This document shows positions 35,789 through 45,414 of a stretch of 64,000 bases of DNA, one piece after another (position 1 is the stretch's first letter; each line of letters opens with the position of its first letter). This stretch comes from CAVVIO01 sp963748095 (GTDB taxonomy: Bacteria > Bacteroidota > Bacteroidia > Bacteroidales > UBA10428): NCBI GenBank assembly GCA_963748095.1, contig CAVVIO010000009.1, forward strand, positions 124,001-188,000, read 5' to 3'. The position numbers and the translations under genes were made by a program. Below the pieces are notes generated by a model. It saw only the letters and a list, made by a program, of their open reading frames with translations. It did not search any database and was not told the DNA's origin.

Positions 35789-36832
35789 TCAGGATTCCTC
35801 GTTATAATAAAGTTTATAATAGTGCATCCCGGCAGCCTCGTCGAACCCTTTTTCAATCCATTGTTTGTTCCCGTGAACATAAACATGAAAATTTTTATCA
35901 AGCTTAATAACACTCTTAAACACTTTTTGTTGCTTTTTTACTGCCGGTGCCGAAATAGAAAATTCATTGTTCTCCGGAAACGCGTATTCCTCCTGATAAG
36001 TGGTTTTAAAGTCTTTAAAGGATTGGATCGCTTCAGGCTGTTGCAATATCTCTTCCGAAAATTCGTCGAAATTAAAAGTTTCTTTTTCTTTAAAATAATT
36101 TACCGAACGGTTCAACAAATCGGCCTGATCTGCTTTGTTAACTTCAAATTCTGACGGTAATTGCCGGGTTACATATTCCCTGCACAGGTTCAGTGCATTT
36201 TTTGTCTGGTTGTAATTATCATTCCTGGGAATTACGTTCAAAAAATTTTCCCTCCAGTATACTGCCTCTTCCCTTTTGTTTATATTATCCACAATTGCTG
36301 TCAGGTAGCCCTTTTCCTTTTCCGTATTGAAGATCAGGCACCCTTTATCCAGTTTGTTTATATCAATACCTTCATCGTGGTTAATAAACAGGTTGCCGTT
36401 GTTCTCATTAATTTTCAGGTAGGTGTCCCTGTGTTCCGATTTAAACAATCCCACTGCACTTACCAGTTCATCTTCTATTAAAACATCCTTAAAAAAGGCA
36501 ACATAAAATTCACCCTCTTTAATATTCGGATGATTGGTTTGTTCATATAAGTGCCGCGCAAGGAGTTTACTTTGTTCGGGCAGACTGTCCGGATCATCAA
36601 ATATTCCGGTAACTGCGGCATAAACTTCATTCAGATCAAGGCTCTCTTCGTGAAACAGGTTATAAAACTCATCCCATTTAAAAGGAGTAAGAAAATAGGT
36701 TAGGATAATCTTTTGCAATTGTTCGTCAGGAGTAATAGCCGTATCGGACAATAACAATGTCTCTTCCCGGTTTTTATTACCTATATAATGCAATGCAAGT
36801 TGTTCAAGAGTTGTTTCTGAGGTACTTATCAT
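35789..36832 (-). CDS. Nucleoid-associated protein, NdpA/YejK family
   Basis: A 347-residue cytoplasmic protein of the NdpA (37-kDa nucleoid-associated) family. Typical segments are ALHYIGNKNREETLLLSD, FYVAFFKDVLIEDELVSAVG, FKSEHRDTYLKI, KGCLIFNTEKEKGYLTAIVD, YWRENFLNVIPRNDNYNQT, and the C-terminal KSVIKLDKNFHVYVHGNKQW. Members bind DNA, but their exact role is poorly known; in some systems related proteins take part in anti-phage defence, for which there is no context here. It is a single gene divergent from the NAD(P)-binding protein. Confidence 0.88.
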   Translation of the reverse strand: MISTSETTLEQLALHYIGNKNREETLLLSDTAITPDEQLQKIILTYFLTPFKWDEFYNLFHEESLDLNEVYAAVTGIFDDPDSLPEQSKLLARHLYEQTNHPNIKEGEFYVAFFKDVLIEDELVSAVGLFKSEHRDTYLKINENNGNLFINHDEGIDINKLDKGCLIFNTEKEKGYLTAIVDNINKREEAVYWRENFLNVIPRNDNYNQTKNALNLCREYVTRQLPSEFEVNKADQADLLNRSVNYFKEKETFNFDEFSEEILQQPEAIQSFKDFKTTYQEEYAFPENNEFSISAPAVKKQQKVFKSVIKLDKNFHVYVHGNKQWIEKGFDEAAGMHYYKLYYNEES

Positions 36833-36973
36833 TTTTTAATATACATTATGATCATCTGTTTTACAATATTACAATAAAATCGGCAACTAACCGCCATTAA
36901 AAACTGCATGTTCCTGTTAACAAAATTTGTACTTATTGGTTTTTAATAGTAGAGATTTAAAAACCAGAAAATC

Positions 36974-37612
36974 ATGAAAATTGCATTAATCGGAGGCAGC
37001 GGAAATATTGGTCATCGAATACTCAGGGAAGCCATTGATCGTGGTCACCGTGTCACTGCTATATCGCGTAATCCCGTAAAACAGGATGTAAAGCATGATC
37101 GTTTGAAATGGGTCAGTCTGGATATATTAAATACTTCTTTGCTGAAAGAAGTTATAATGCAACAAGATGCGGTAATCAGTGCATACGGCCCCGGCGCGGG
37201 AGAAGATCCGCACAATGTGATAACTACTACCCACAGCATTATCGAAGCAATGAGACAGGCCGGAATTAAACGCCTGCTGGTTGTAGGAGGCGCCGGAAGC
37301 CTCGAAGTAGCCCCGGGAGTACAGCTCGTCGATACGCCTGAATTCCCGGAAGCCTGGAAAGGAGGAGCCCTGGCACATCGGGAAGCATTGAGAATTTATC
37401 AGAAAATAAATGATCTTGACTGGACCTATATGAGTCCTGCGGCTATGATAATCGCCGGAGAACGCACCGGAAAATTTCGTTTGGGTAAAGGACAACTGGT
37501 TACCGATGAAAAGGGAAATAGCACTATTTCCATGGAAGATTTTGCCGTGGCACTCATGAACGAAATTGAAAATCCGGAACATATCCACAAAAGGTTTACT
37601 TTAGCCTATTGA
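36974..37612 (+). CDS. NAD(P)H-binding atypical SDR (NmrA/YwnB-like)
   Basis: A 212-residue Rossmann protein starting MKIALIGGSGNIGHRILREA, the GxxGxxG dinucleotide-binding motif at residues 7-13. Later segments ISAYGPGAGEDP, KRLLVVGGAGSLEV and YMSPAAMIIAGERTGKFRLG are typical of the atypical SDR5/YwnB group, which lacks the usual YxxxK catalytic pair. Members are putative NAD(P)H-dependent reductases or redox sensors. It lies 75 bases before the dioxygenase gene on the same strand and could share its transcript. Confidence 0.85.
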   Translation: MKIALIGGSGNIGHRILREAIDRGHRVTAISRNPVKQDVKHDRLKWVSLDILNTSLLKEVIMQQDAVISAYGPGAGEDPHNVITTTHSIIEAMRQAGIKRLLVVGGAGSLEVAPGVQLVDTPEFPEAWKGGALAHREALRIYQKINDLDWTYMSPAAMIIAGERTGKFRLGKGQLVTDEKGNSTISMEDFAVALMNEIENPEHIHKRFTLAY

Positions 37613-37687
37613 TAGAATAAGTGAAATGATTGGATGATAGTTTATTCAAATCATTATTAATTCTTATAGGATAATTTCCTATTAAGC

Positions 37688-38500
37688 ATGGAACTAAAAA
37701 TCTTACAGGATATTAAAAGCAACCGGAAGGAAACTTCCCGGATGCCTCTTCTTTTTATCGGGCATGGGAGCCCTATGAATGCGATCGAAAATAATCAGTA
37801 CAGCCGTAGCTGGAAAGAACTGGGAGAAAAATTACCCCGGCCGGATGCCATTTTATCAATCTCTGCCCACTGGATTACCCGGGGAACGAAGGTCACGGTT
37901 ATGAAAAAACCAAAAACCATTCATGATTTCGAAGGTTTCCCCGACGAACTTTACATGCAGCAATATCCTGCTCCCGGCTCGGTATGGCTGGCGGAAGAAA
38001 CGCAACGCCTGGCTACCAGCCATCCTGTTGAGCCTGATTATGACTGGGGGCTCGATCATGGTACGTGGAGTGTGCTGCTGCGCATGTTCCCGCTGGCCGA
38101 TATACCGGCAATCCAGTTAAGCATCGATTATAACCGGCCCATGTGGTACCATTTCGAACTGGCAAAACAGTTAAAAAAACTCCGTGACAATGGCGTGCTT
38201 ATTATCGGCAGCGGTAATATTGTACACAACCTGCAGGCTATGCGTATGAATTCGGAACCCTATGACTGGAACCTGGAATTCGATAAAAAAATAGCACATT
38301 GGATAGAAACCGGGAACAACCGCGCCATCATCGATTTTCAGAATCTCGGCAGCCTGGCCCGGCTGGCACATCCCACGTACGATCATTTCCTGCCCTTGCT
38401 TTATGTGCTAGGGCTGAAAGATGAAAAAGACGGGTTTGAGTTCTTTAATGAAGGTTTCGAGTTCAGCTCCATGTCGATGCGGTCCGTGGTTTTTGCGTAA
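37688..38500 (+). CDS. ygiD: 4,5-DOPA-extradiol dioxygenase family protein (LigB/YgiD)
   Basis: A 270-residue class III extradiol dioxygenase. Metal-ligand and signature segments are LLFIGHGSPMNAIENN, ILSISAHWITRGTKV, WGLDHGTWSVLLRMFP and LIIGSGNIVHNLQAM, which match the YgiD group. In plants and enteric bacteria relatives open the ring of L-DOPA; the physiological substrate in bacteria is unclear. The N-terminus has about 18 residues before the conserved core, and an internal ATG (MPLLF) is an alternative start. A palindrome-rich gap follows before the convergent HU-like gene. Confidence 0.88.
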   Translation: MELKILQDIKSNRKETSRMPLLFIGHGSPMNAIENNQYSRSWKELGEKLPRPDAILSISAHWITRGTKVTVMKKPKTIHDFEGFPDELYMQQYPAPGSVWLAEETQRLATSHPVEPDYDWGLDHGTWSVLLRMFPLADIPAIQLSIDYNRPMWYHFELAKQLKKLRDNGVLIIGSGNIVHNLQAMRMNSEPYDWNLEFDKKIAHWIETGNNRAIIDFQNLGSLARLAHPTYDHFLPLLYVLGLKDEKDGFEFFNEGFEFSSMSMRSVVFA

Positions 38501-38556
38501 ACCGGAATACAAGGTTAACCCGTTATCTTAATATACCGAATGTTACAGCCGAAATA

Positions 38557-38653
38557 TTTCCTAACGTGGAAATTACGAAGCTTAGGAAATAAAATTTCCT
38601 AACGTGGAAAATATATTTTCCTGCTGTGGAAATAAATTTACCGTAACTTGGAA
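38557..38653. repeat. Four clustered palindromes TTTCC-N6-GGAAA between ygiD and the HU-like gene
   Basis: TTTCCTAACGTGGAAA occurs twice exactly (38557-38572, 38595-38610), once as TTTCCTGCTGTGGAAA (38617-38632), and once degenerate (38637-38653, TTTACCGTAACTTGGAA). Between copies 1 and 2, TTAGGAAAT-AAA-ATTTCCTAA forms a further dyad (9-bp arms). Spacing of starts is 38, 22 and 20 bases. It lies between convergent genes, so a terminator or mRNA-end role is as possible as an operator array. Confidence 0.75.
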
Positions 38654-38661
38654 TTATAAAA

Positions 38662-39045
38662 TCATACCTTTTGCAATTTCACATTTTTAAGCATTTCTTT
38701 AAACCGCGGTCCCGGTGTATAGATAATGCTAAACTTTTTAATGGCTGCAGCTGTAACTTCATCCGGACTATCCTTTCCTTCGGAATTCAGGCTTATCCGG
38801 AAATTACCCAGTTCGCCCATGTGGACAATGTACCCTTCGGCCAGGCCTTCAATAGCGATATCCGTCAATTCGTATAAGGCCGCATGAATATCACCACCGC
38901 TTAAAGAAGATATCTTTTCAATTCTTTTTATCATTCTGTCAAGGATCAAATCCCCGCTAATTACCGGTAATGCATAAAACTTTCTCTTGCCACCTCCGAC
39001 TATACCCGGCTGGGTTTTTTCAGTAACTTTATATTTTACAGGCAT
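38662..39045 (-). CDS. HU-like DNA-binding protein (HU-HIG family)
   Basis: A 127-residue DNABII relative of the type found in Bacteroidota: PVKYKVTEKTQPGIVGGGKR, KFYALPVISGDLILDRMIKR, SGGDIHAALYELTDIAIEGL, VHMGELGNFRISLNSEGKDS, and IIYTPGPRFKEMLKNVKLQK. The second half corresponds to the beta-arm region that inserts in the DNA minor groove. Many Bacteroidota genomes have several paralogues, often near surface polysaccharide genes. Here it follows the broken GH51 gene with a palindrome between. Confidence 0.88.
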   Translation of the reverse strand: MPVKYKVTEKTQPGIVGGGKRKFYALPVISGDLILDRMIKRIEKISSLSGGDIHAALYELTDIAIEGLAEGYIVHMGELGNFRISLNSEGKDSPDEVTAAAIKKFSIIYTPGPRFKEMLKNVKLQKV

Positions 39046-39065
39046 ACTAATAAAATTTTAAATAT

Positions 39066-39098
39066 AAACCCTGAAGGTTTTGAAAACCTTCAAGGTTT
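39066..39098. repeat. Intergenic palindrome, possible terminator of the GH51 gene
   Basis: TGAAGGTTTT-G-AAAACCTTCA forms a 10-bp stem extended by AAACC/GGTTT after one mismatch. It lies between the GH51 stop and the HU-like start on the minus strand, with only a weak T-tract after it. Palindromes of this wording are common intergenic repeats in the phylum (recalled, not checked). Confidence 0.55.
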
Positions 39099-39113
39099 TA
39101 AGGTATTAAACAA

Positions 39114-41097
39114 TTATTTCAGTGTTGCTTCGATCACCAGAAAGGTACGTGCGCCGATCACTGTTTTCAGTTCATTCTTTTTTACTTTCACTGTTGATCG
39201 CATAATTTTAATATTATCCGGATCTTCAAGCGTGTTATACGCCGAAAGATCATCGGAGTGAAGGGTGTTGATAATTGCAGAATTCCCCGCAAACCCACTG
39301 CCTTTGAGTTTTAAATCAACCGGCATACCGGTAGCCGAAGCATTTACCAGTTTTATATACAGCTTTCCCGTTTTCTCATCCAAGGTTGTACTGGCATACA
39401 GGCTGTCCTGGCCATGAACGGTCTCGCCGCTGAGGGTAACAGGAACCACTTCGGTTCCTTTATGTGTCGAGAACATCTTTTGCACATAATAATTGGGCGT
39501 AGCCATTGCACTTTAAGGCTGTTGAACCATATAAGGTCGGGATTCCATTGCCAGGCATCTATATTGGCAAATAAAGGTGCATACGAACTCAGATGCACGA
39601 TATCGGCATTACGTTCGAGGCCGGTCATAAAAGCGGCTTCAGAAAGGGCGCTCAGCCAGTTGTTACGTGAAGTAGGGATAATTGTCGCCATTGCGTGTGC
39701 GAAGCATACTCCCCGGCAAAAACAGCAGGCCCTTTCCGGTCATAATTATCATATCGTCCGTGCATTGGCAAAAGAACCAGTCGGGATCCCATGTAATAAT
39801 GCTCATCAACCAAATTGGCATCCATGTTCTTCATTTCAGACCATAAGTAATGAAAACGTTCATCGGAAGGACTTGGCCCAGAACCGCTGATCAGCTGAAT
39901 ATCAGGATACTTTTCCCTGATGGCCTTTGCAAATATCTTATACCGTTCGACATACTGACTGCCCCACTGTTCGTTGCCAATTCCCAAAAATTTCAGGTTG
40001 AAAGGTCCGGGGTGTCCCATTGAAGCACGAATTTTTCCCCATTGCGTAGTTGAATCGCCGTTAGCAAATTCAATCAGATCAAGCGCATCCTGAATGTAAG
40101 GCCCGAGTTGATTGAGCGGCACCAGTTCGCAGGTATTATACTGGCAAGCCATCCCGCAATTCAGGATAGGAACAGGCTCGGCTCCGATATCCTCTGCCAG
40201 TAAAAAGTATTCGTAAAATCCCAAACCGAATGATTGAAAATAATCCGGCGCCTCCCGATGCTTGAATTCCTGGTTCCACCTGTTTATCTGAACTTTTCTG
40301 TTTTCGGGCAGGCCGATGGTATTTTTCCATCTGTATCGTGTCGATAATTCATGTCCTTCAACAATGCAACCACCCGGAAAACGCATGAATCCCGGATGCA
40401 GGTCGGCCAGCATTTGTACCAGATCGGCACGAAGGCCGTTCTTACGGTTTTTCCAGGTATGTTCGGGAAACATTGATATGAAATTGAAGTCGGCATCACC
40501 TTTACCAACAATCAGTAAATTGAGGCTGGCTTTAGGATTGGTTTCGGAAGCTGTTATTGAAGTTTCATAAAAGGTCCATCCGGCATTATTGACTTTTACC
40601 GAACTGCTTCCAATATTATTTTTAGCGGAATCGAGTAATTCGCAACGTACTTCTACAGGCTCGCCATTAAGCGCTTTTGCCCTGATACGGATATTATACT
40701 GTTCTCCTTTTCGGATTCCCATGCCGCGAAAACCTTCATTACGAAGGCCGAAAGAGGTGCCGGCGGTATGGTTGCTAATACGGATGTAACGGGGATTTAC
40801 CGTAAAATCTTCACTGTTATATACCTGTATGTTTCCATCTGCCTTGTTTTCGTTTACAGTTTCCCACCCCATTAAAGGCCAGTAAAACTGAAATGAACGG
40901 TTTTTTACCAGTTCGGCATAAATACCGCCGTCGGCTGCAAAGTTGATGTCTTCGAAAAAGACTCCCCACATGGTGGGTTGTATGGTAGCTCCTGGATTAC
41001 TTACGTTAATCGTCAACGTTTTTTGACCGTTCAGGTTAATATTTATCAACAGGCCAAGTACAAGGCATGTAACTATTTTTAAGGTTAATTTTATCAT
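39114..41097 (-). pseudogene. GH51 alpha-L-arabinofuranosidase (second copy), disrupted by about five indels
   Basis: Three frames join into one secreted enzyme of about 655 residues: signal peptide (ending NINLNGQ), N-terminal carbohydrate-binding-like sandwich, GH51 barrel (MRFPGGCIVEGHE, acid/base Glu in GIGNEQWGSQY, nucleophile in FAGEYASH) and C-terminal sandwich. In 39757-39790 the frame reads GSRLVLLPMHGRYDNYD where the family has a WF..N..RYDNYD segment. Dropping one base from the CCC at 39788-39790, one from the AAAA at 39770-39773 and T39757 gives DPDWFFANARRYDNYD, so three insertions cancel. Two further shifts lie near 39695-39699 (GTGTG) and 39506-39512. The encoded protein would lose its C-terminus. 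Confidence 0.82.
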
Positions 41098-41136
41098 TTC
41101 TTAAAATTACGGGGTTTTTCATTATTTATTTCAAAA

Positions 41137-43119
41137 TTAGTATACCCAGTTTTCTTTGGGAATGGGCGAAACATCATTATTGCCGTATTTCCAGTCCAAT
41201 GTAAGGCCGTCACCGCCGCTTGCCTGGAAAAATTCCAGTTCAACAGGGTGAAGTCCTTTTTCCAGAGCTACATCGAGTGTTTTTGTTATCATGCCATGCA
41301 GGCCGTCGTTAAGCAGGGTCTTTCCGGATATACGAAGCAGGGAACCGTCATCACTGGCAAGCTGTAAACGATATACTCCTGTTTCCGGAACATCCAGGTA
41401 ACCTGTAAAAACAAATCCATAATCGGTATCTCTCTTTTTTAAAGTAATTCCGGGTTGTTTGCAAACACCTTTCCCGGCAATCTTCAGTTTTTTAAAATCA
41501 GGAAGATTGTCCCATTGCCCTTCATAATAGGTATAGTGCAGACCCGGTTCAACCTTTTTTACAGTAACGGATGGGATTGGCGTTTCTTTGGTGAAATAAT
41601 GTTCGGCTAGACCACTCACTGCTTTACCGTCGATAAAACAAAAGGCCTTCAGGGTAAAAGAACCGGGAATACTTACTTTGTTTAGTCCCTTTGCAACAGG
41701 TGATTTTTCTGTCGGCATGGAACCGTCTGTTGTGTAATGAATCACGGCATTGTCAATGTCCGTGGTAATCCTGAATTCGGCCGTATCGTTGAAAATATCA
41801 TATGCAGCTTCAATGTCGGGAGCATTGTACACTTTCATATTTTTTGAAACCTCAACAGCAATCACTGTTGCCAGGCTGTCGGGGTTCACTCCGGAAAGAT
41901 CTATTTCAGGGTTATTTCCATTGGAGATAATATTCAGGTTCCTGCTTTTATCGGAGAGCGGGTATGCCTTAAAAATCTTTCCGCTTAAACCGGGAATAGT
42001 AAGTGTATCGTTATCCGGAAAATTGAAAATATGAAAATACAACAACACTTTATCACCAATAGTCTTTTGGGTACAACGCCCCCAACCGAGTTTTTTAAAC
42101 GGATTGGCAGATACTCCGTAAATAGCTTCTCCGTTGGTTTTCATCCAGGCGCCGATTGCATGTAAGCGTTCTACTGAAGCTTCCGGTATAACGCCCTTTG
42201 AAGTGGGTCCAACATTCAGCAGGTAGTTACCTCCTTTGGAAGCAATATCGATAAGGTTACGCACCAGGGTTTTGGTACTTTTCCAGTTGTGGTCGTCGAC
42301 TTTGAAACCCCAGGTATCATTCATTGTCATACACGATTCCCAGTTCTTTCCAGGGATACCTGTTGCCGGAATGGTTTGTTCGGGTGTTTCAAAATCACCA
42401 CCTACGCCGCCACCCAGACGATTGTTAATGATCAGGTTCGGATATTTCTCGATTAAAGGTAAAAACCGGGCGGCACGTGTACTGTCCATTTCACAGGGTG
42501 TGTCCCACCAGAGTATTTCCGGATGATATTTTGACAATATTTCTTTTACCTGGGGGATGGCCACATTTGTGAGGTAGTCGTCAAAACTACCATTCTGGGC
42601 CGGGTCCCAATGTCCGTTGCAGGCAGCGCCTCCCGGATGGGTCCAGTCCTGTGCTTGCGAATAATACAATCCGAAATGCATTCCGTATTTCTTGCATGCA
42701 GCGGCAATTGCTTTAATAATATCCTTCTTATATGGAGTTGCATCCACCACATTAAAAGGATCAACTGATTTGAACATGGCAAAGCCGTCATGGTGTTTCG
42801 AGGTAATGACAATATACCTCATCCCGGCATCTTTAGCCAGTTTCACCCATTTGTCCGCATCAAAATCGACCGGATTAAACTGACTGGCGTATTTTTTATA
42901 TTCAGCAACCGGTATTTTCGCATTACTCATAATCCATTCACCTATGCCCGGGACTTCCTTTCCATGATAAACCCCGGCAGGTACCGAATATATTCCCCAG
43001 TGGATAAACATCCCAAAACGAGCTTCATGCCACCATGCCATTTTATTTGCAGGTTTCCTTTTACATGCTGTTGAAGTGAGCAAAAATAAAATTGTGGTAA
43101 AAATTGCTATTTTTTTCAT
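41137..43119 (-). CDS. GH29 alpha-L-fucosidase lipoprotein with C-terminal PA14-like domain
   Basis: Outer-membrane lipoprotein (660 aa; lipobox LLTSTAC, Cys19) that would release alpha-linked L-fucose. The GH29 barrel has MAWWHEARFGMFIHWGIYSV, VITSKHHDGFAMF and the nucleophile Asp206 in PEILWWDTPCEMD; DIASKGGNYLLNVGPT closes the barrel. Residues about 445-520 form a chitobiase C-terminal-like domain (FRITTDIDNAVIHYTTDGSM) and about 530-660 a PA14-type sandwich (YYEGQWDNLPDFKKL, YRLQLASDDGSLLRISGKTL). It lies between a broken GH51 gene and a GH2 remnant and is the only intact enzyme of this cluster. Confidence 0.92.
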   Translation of the reverse strand: MKKIAIFTTILFLLTSTACKRKPANKMAWWHEARFGMFIHWGIYSVPAGVYHGKEVPGIGEWIMSNAKIPVAEYKKYASQFNPVDFDADKWVKLAKDAGMRYIVITSKHHDGFAMFKSVDPFNVVDATPYKKDIIKAIAAACKKYGMHFGLYYSQAQDWTHPGGAACNGHWDPAQNGSFDDYLTNVAIPQVKEILSKYHPEILWWDTPCEMDSTRAARFLPLIEKYPNLIINNRLGGGVGGDFETPEQTIPATGIPGKNWESCMTMNDTWGFKVDDHNWKSTKTLVRNLIDIASKGGNYLLNVGPTSKGVIPEASVERLHAIGAWMKTNGEAIYGVSANPFKKLGWGRCTQKTIGDKVLLYFHIFNFPDNDTLTIPGLSGKIFKAYPLSDKSRNLNIISNGNNPEIDLSGVNPDSLATVIAVEVSKNMKVYNAPDIEAAYDIFNDTAEFRITTDIDNAVIHYTTDGSMPTEKSPVAKGLNKVSIPGSFTLKAFCFIDGKAVSGLAEHYFTKETPIPSVTVKKVEPGLHYTYYEGQWDNLPDFKKLKIAGKGVCKQPGITLKKRDTDYGFVFTGYLDVPETGVYRLQLASDDGSLLRISGKTLLNDGLHGMITKTLDVALEKGLHPVELEFFQASGGDGLTLDWKYGNNDVSPIPKENWVY

Positions 43120-43152
43120 AGTCAGTGGTTTAAATTATATAGTTAGTTCTTT

Positions 43153-43494
43153 TCAGAGTATTCCAAAACCTTCTGTTTGCCAGTCACCGGGGACAACGAT
43201 ATCATTCCTATCTTCCGTTAAATAACCGGATGCATAAAAATTTTCCGGTCTCGATTGCGGATCGGGTGACCACTTGAATTTCCAGACACCATTTAAAGAA
43301 ACAACTTCCGGATTGCTGTATTTTTCATCAGCCATGAATAGGGTCGCATGTGGATCTTCCTTATTGATCCCTGTTATTTGCGGGTTTTCCCAGTCGGGCA
43401 ATGTGTCGTTTTCGTATGGTAAAGGTTGTGCCTGGGCAACAGATATTAAATACAATAAACAAACTATCAGAATAATGCTTATTCTTAGTCTCAT
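43153..43494 (-). pseudogene. GH2 beta-galactosidase N-terminal remnant
   Basis: A 113-residue frame with a signal peptide (LRISIILIVCLLYLISVAQA) and the start of a GH2 sugar-binding domain: DWENPQITGINKEDPHATLF, VSLNGVWKFKWSPDPQSRPE, DIVVPGDWQTEGFGIL. Full enzymes run to about 1000 residues or more and continue with a PLYTN-like segment, but here the frame stops at once after GFGIL and the next gene begins 33 bases on. This looks like an internal deletion that removed about 90 percent of the gene. Confidence 0.8.
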
Positions 43495-43905
43495 AAGGTT
43501 AAATCTTCAATTACATTTACTGCAATAGTTAATAAATATATAATGAATTTTGGAAAAGAAAAATATTATAATCATAGATAGATGACACTATAAACTCTTT
43601 ATTTAGAAACTTCTTCATAGAAAGTGTGTTTCCTCATGGGAAACTCTCTTGCCTCAGAAATTTTTAATATTTTCAGGTACAAAATTCAAACGTATTAAAT
43701 TACATATTTTTTTCTTTCCCGGTTCATTTTTCTTTTTTCAGCGATTTTTCTGAAATAAACTTTAAAAAGCCCATTAAAAACCAAGCCGGCATTCAAACAA
43801 CGCCGGCTTGTATATTAAACCCATGACATTCTGGGGGACAATGTAATTACTTGATGATAAATGTATTATCTGTTTTTGGAACACTTAAAGTTTATATAAC
43901 AATTT
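43495..43905. other. Gap of about 410 bases: one dyad and one terminator, otherwise AT-rich
   Basis: No coding frame was seen. GTTTCC-TCATG-GGAAAC (43628-43644) is a perfect 6-bp dyad similar to the TTTCC-N6-GGAAA group at 38557-38653 and lies about 135 bases upstream of the GH2 remnant start. The histidine kinase terminator is listed separately. Confidence 0.5.
43772..43810 (-). terminator. Terminator downstream of the histidine kinase gene
   Basis: CAAGCCGGC and GCCGGCTTG form a 9-bp GC-rich stem with an 11-base loop; on the minus strand it continues GTTTTTAATG. It lies about 95 bases after the kinase stop. Confidence 0.75.
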
Positions 43906-45384
43906 TCAGGCCAGTTTTGCTACCGGAAGGCTAAAATAAAACGATGTTCCTTTTCCGGGCAGGCTGGTTACATTGATTTCCGATCGGTGCAGATCGATTA
44001 TCTTTTTAACAATCGCCAGTCCCAGTCCCGTACTGTCATTATACTTATTGCCCTTATAATATCGTTCAAAAATATGCGACAACTCTTCCTGTTTGATTCC
44101 CTCGCCTGAGTCGGCAATTCTTACGGTTACATTTTCAGGGCTTTTGGTATCGATTTCGATATTAATATAATCCCCTTCTTTACAAAACTTAATGGCATTA
44201 TCGATAAGATTCTGTAATACACGGTCGATAAGAGAAATGTCGGCCTGTACCACGGGCAGTTCCTTCGAGATCATGGTGTTGATACTGATTCCCTTTTTCT
44301 GGGAAATGATCCGGTATTTGTTTGCCACATCGTTTACCAGTTCTGCAATAGAGAAGGGTTCGGGATTCAGTTTTACCTGGTTGGTCTGCAGCTTCGAAAG
44401 TTCGAAAAGTTCGCTTACCAGCTTTTTCAGCCGTTCACAACTGGAGTAAATGATTTCGAGGTATTTATGCTGCTCCTCTTTCTTAAGCGTATTTTCTTTC
44501 AGCAACAATGTTTCTGCGTATCCCTGTATAGAAGCCACCGGTGTACGAAGATCGTGGGATACGTTGCTTATCAGTTCTTTCCGTAATTCATCAATTCCTT
44601 TCAGTTCTTCAATATTTTTCTCGATGGTATCGGCCATATCGTTAAATACAAGCCCTATCCGGTCGAGTTCATCTTCGTTCTTCACAGGTATGCGGGCTTT
44701 GAGGTTCCCAACATGGAACTGTTGTATCCCGTTTATGATCCGGTTTAGTTTTTTGGTAATAAACCAGATAGACAGTAATCCTACCAGTGCCGAAACGATA
44801 AGGATGACGATGATTGAACGGATGGAAATCCCCAGTATATAACTTCCCAATACGGTTTGTGCAGCCGACACATATTCCTGGCTGGCAAGTACAATATATA
44901 TATAACCTGTAAGTCTGCCGTTCTCGGTCACCCGGGCGGCCGAAAATATCTTTTCCTCTCCCGGGTTGCGCGGATCGTCGCCATAAATAATCCCCTGTGT
45001 AGTATCCTCCAGGAACTTCTGAATTGGTGGCAGTGATACATTTTTAAGTTTTACCACTTTCTCAGGGGCCACATAACTCAATATCTTTCCCTGAGGATCG
45101 AGTAAATATACTTCTACGCTTGGATTGATCACCATCATGGAATGAACGATATCCTCAATGGCGCCCTTATTAACGGTACCGTTTTTAAATTCGGGTTTGA
45201 TGACATCTACTGTATTTTTGGCCAGTTCCCTGTTCAGTTTCTGGTTAACTTCCACTGAATAGCTCCTGGCTGCCCTTACGGCAATGTACAATGTGATGGC
45301 TGTAAAAACAACCAGTACCAGGATAAATATAGCTGATACCTGCCAGTAAAGCCTGCTGAAAATTTTGTTCCTCTTATTATTCAT
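43906..45384 (-). CDS. Sensor histidine kinase (PhoR/ResE-like)
   Basis: Membrane kinase of 492 residues. One transmembrane helix (about 15-37), an extracytoplasmic sensor region (about 40-180: VEVYLLDPQGKILSYVAPEK suggests a Cache/PAS-like fold), a second helix (about 185-210), a HAMP domain (LKARIPVKNEDELDRIGLVF), HisKA with phospho-acceptor His277 in SNVSHDLRTPVAS, and HATPase with NLIDNAIKFCKEG, IADSGEGI and GLGLAIVKKI. It starts 30 bases after the response regulator stop, so they form one operon. Signal unknown. Confidence 0.94.
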   Translation of the reverse strand: MNNKRNKIFSRLYWQVSAIFILVLVVFTAITLYIAVRAARSYSVEVNQKLNRELAKNTVDVIKPEFKNGTVNKGAIEDIVHSMMVINPSVEVYLLDPQGKILSYVAPEKVVKLKNVSLPPIQKFLEDTTQGIIYGDDPRNPGEEKIFSAARVTENGRLTGYIYIVLASQEYVSAAQTVLGSYILGISIRSIIVILIVSALVGLLSIWFITKKLNRIINGIQQFHVGNLKARIPVKNEDELDRIGLVFNDMADTIEKNIEELKGIDELRKELISNVSHDLRTPVASIQGYAETLLLKENTLKKEEQHKYLEIIYSSCERLKKLVSELFELSKLQTNQVKLNPEPFSIAELVNDVANKYRIISQKKGISINTMISKELPVVQADISLIDRVLQNLIDNAIKFCKEGDYINIEIDTKSPENVTVRIADSGEGIKQEELSHIFERYYKGNKYNDSTGLGLAIVKKIIDLHRSEINVTSLPGKGTSFYFSLPVAKLA

Positions 45385-45414
45385 TTTTTCCTGATTAATG
45401 CAATGCCCGGATTA

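Noticed and set aside
38557..38653. CRISPR or replication iterons
   Set aside because: Units are palindromic and unevenly spaced, with no cas or rep gene nearby.
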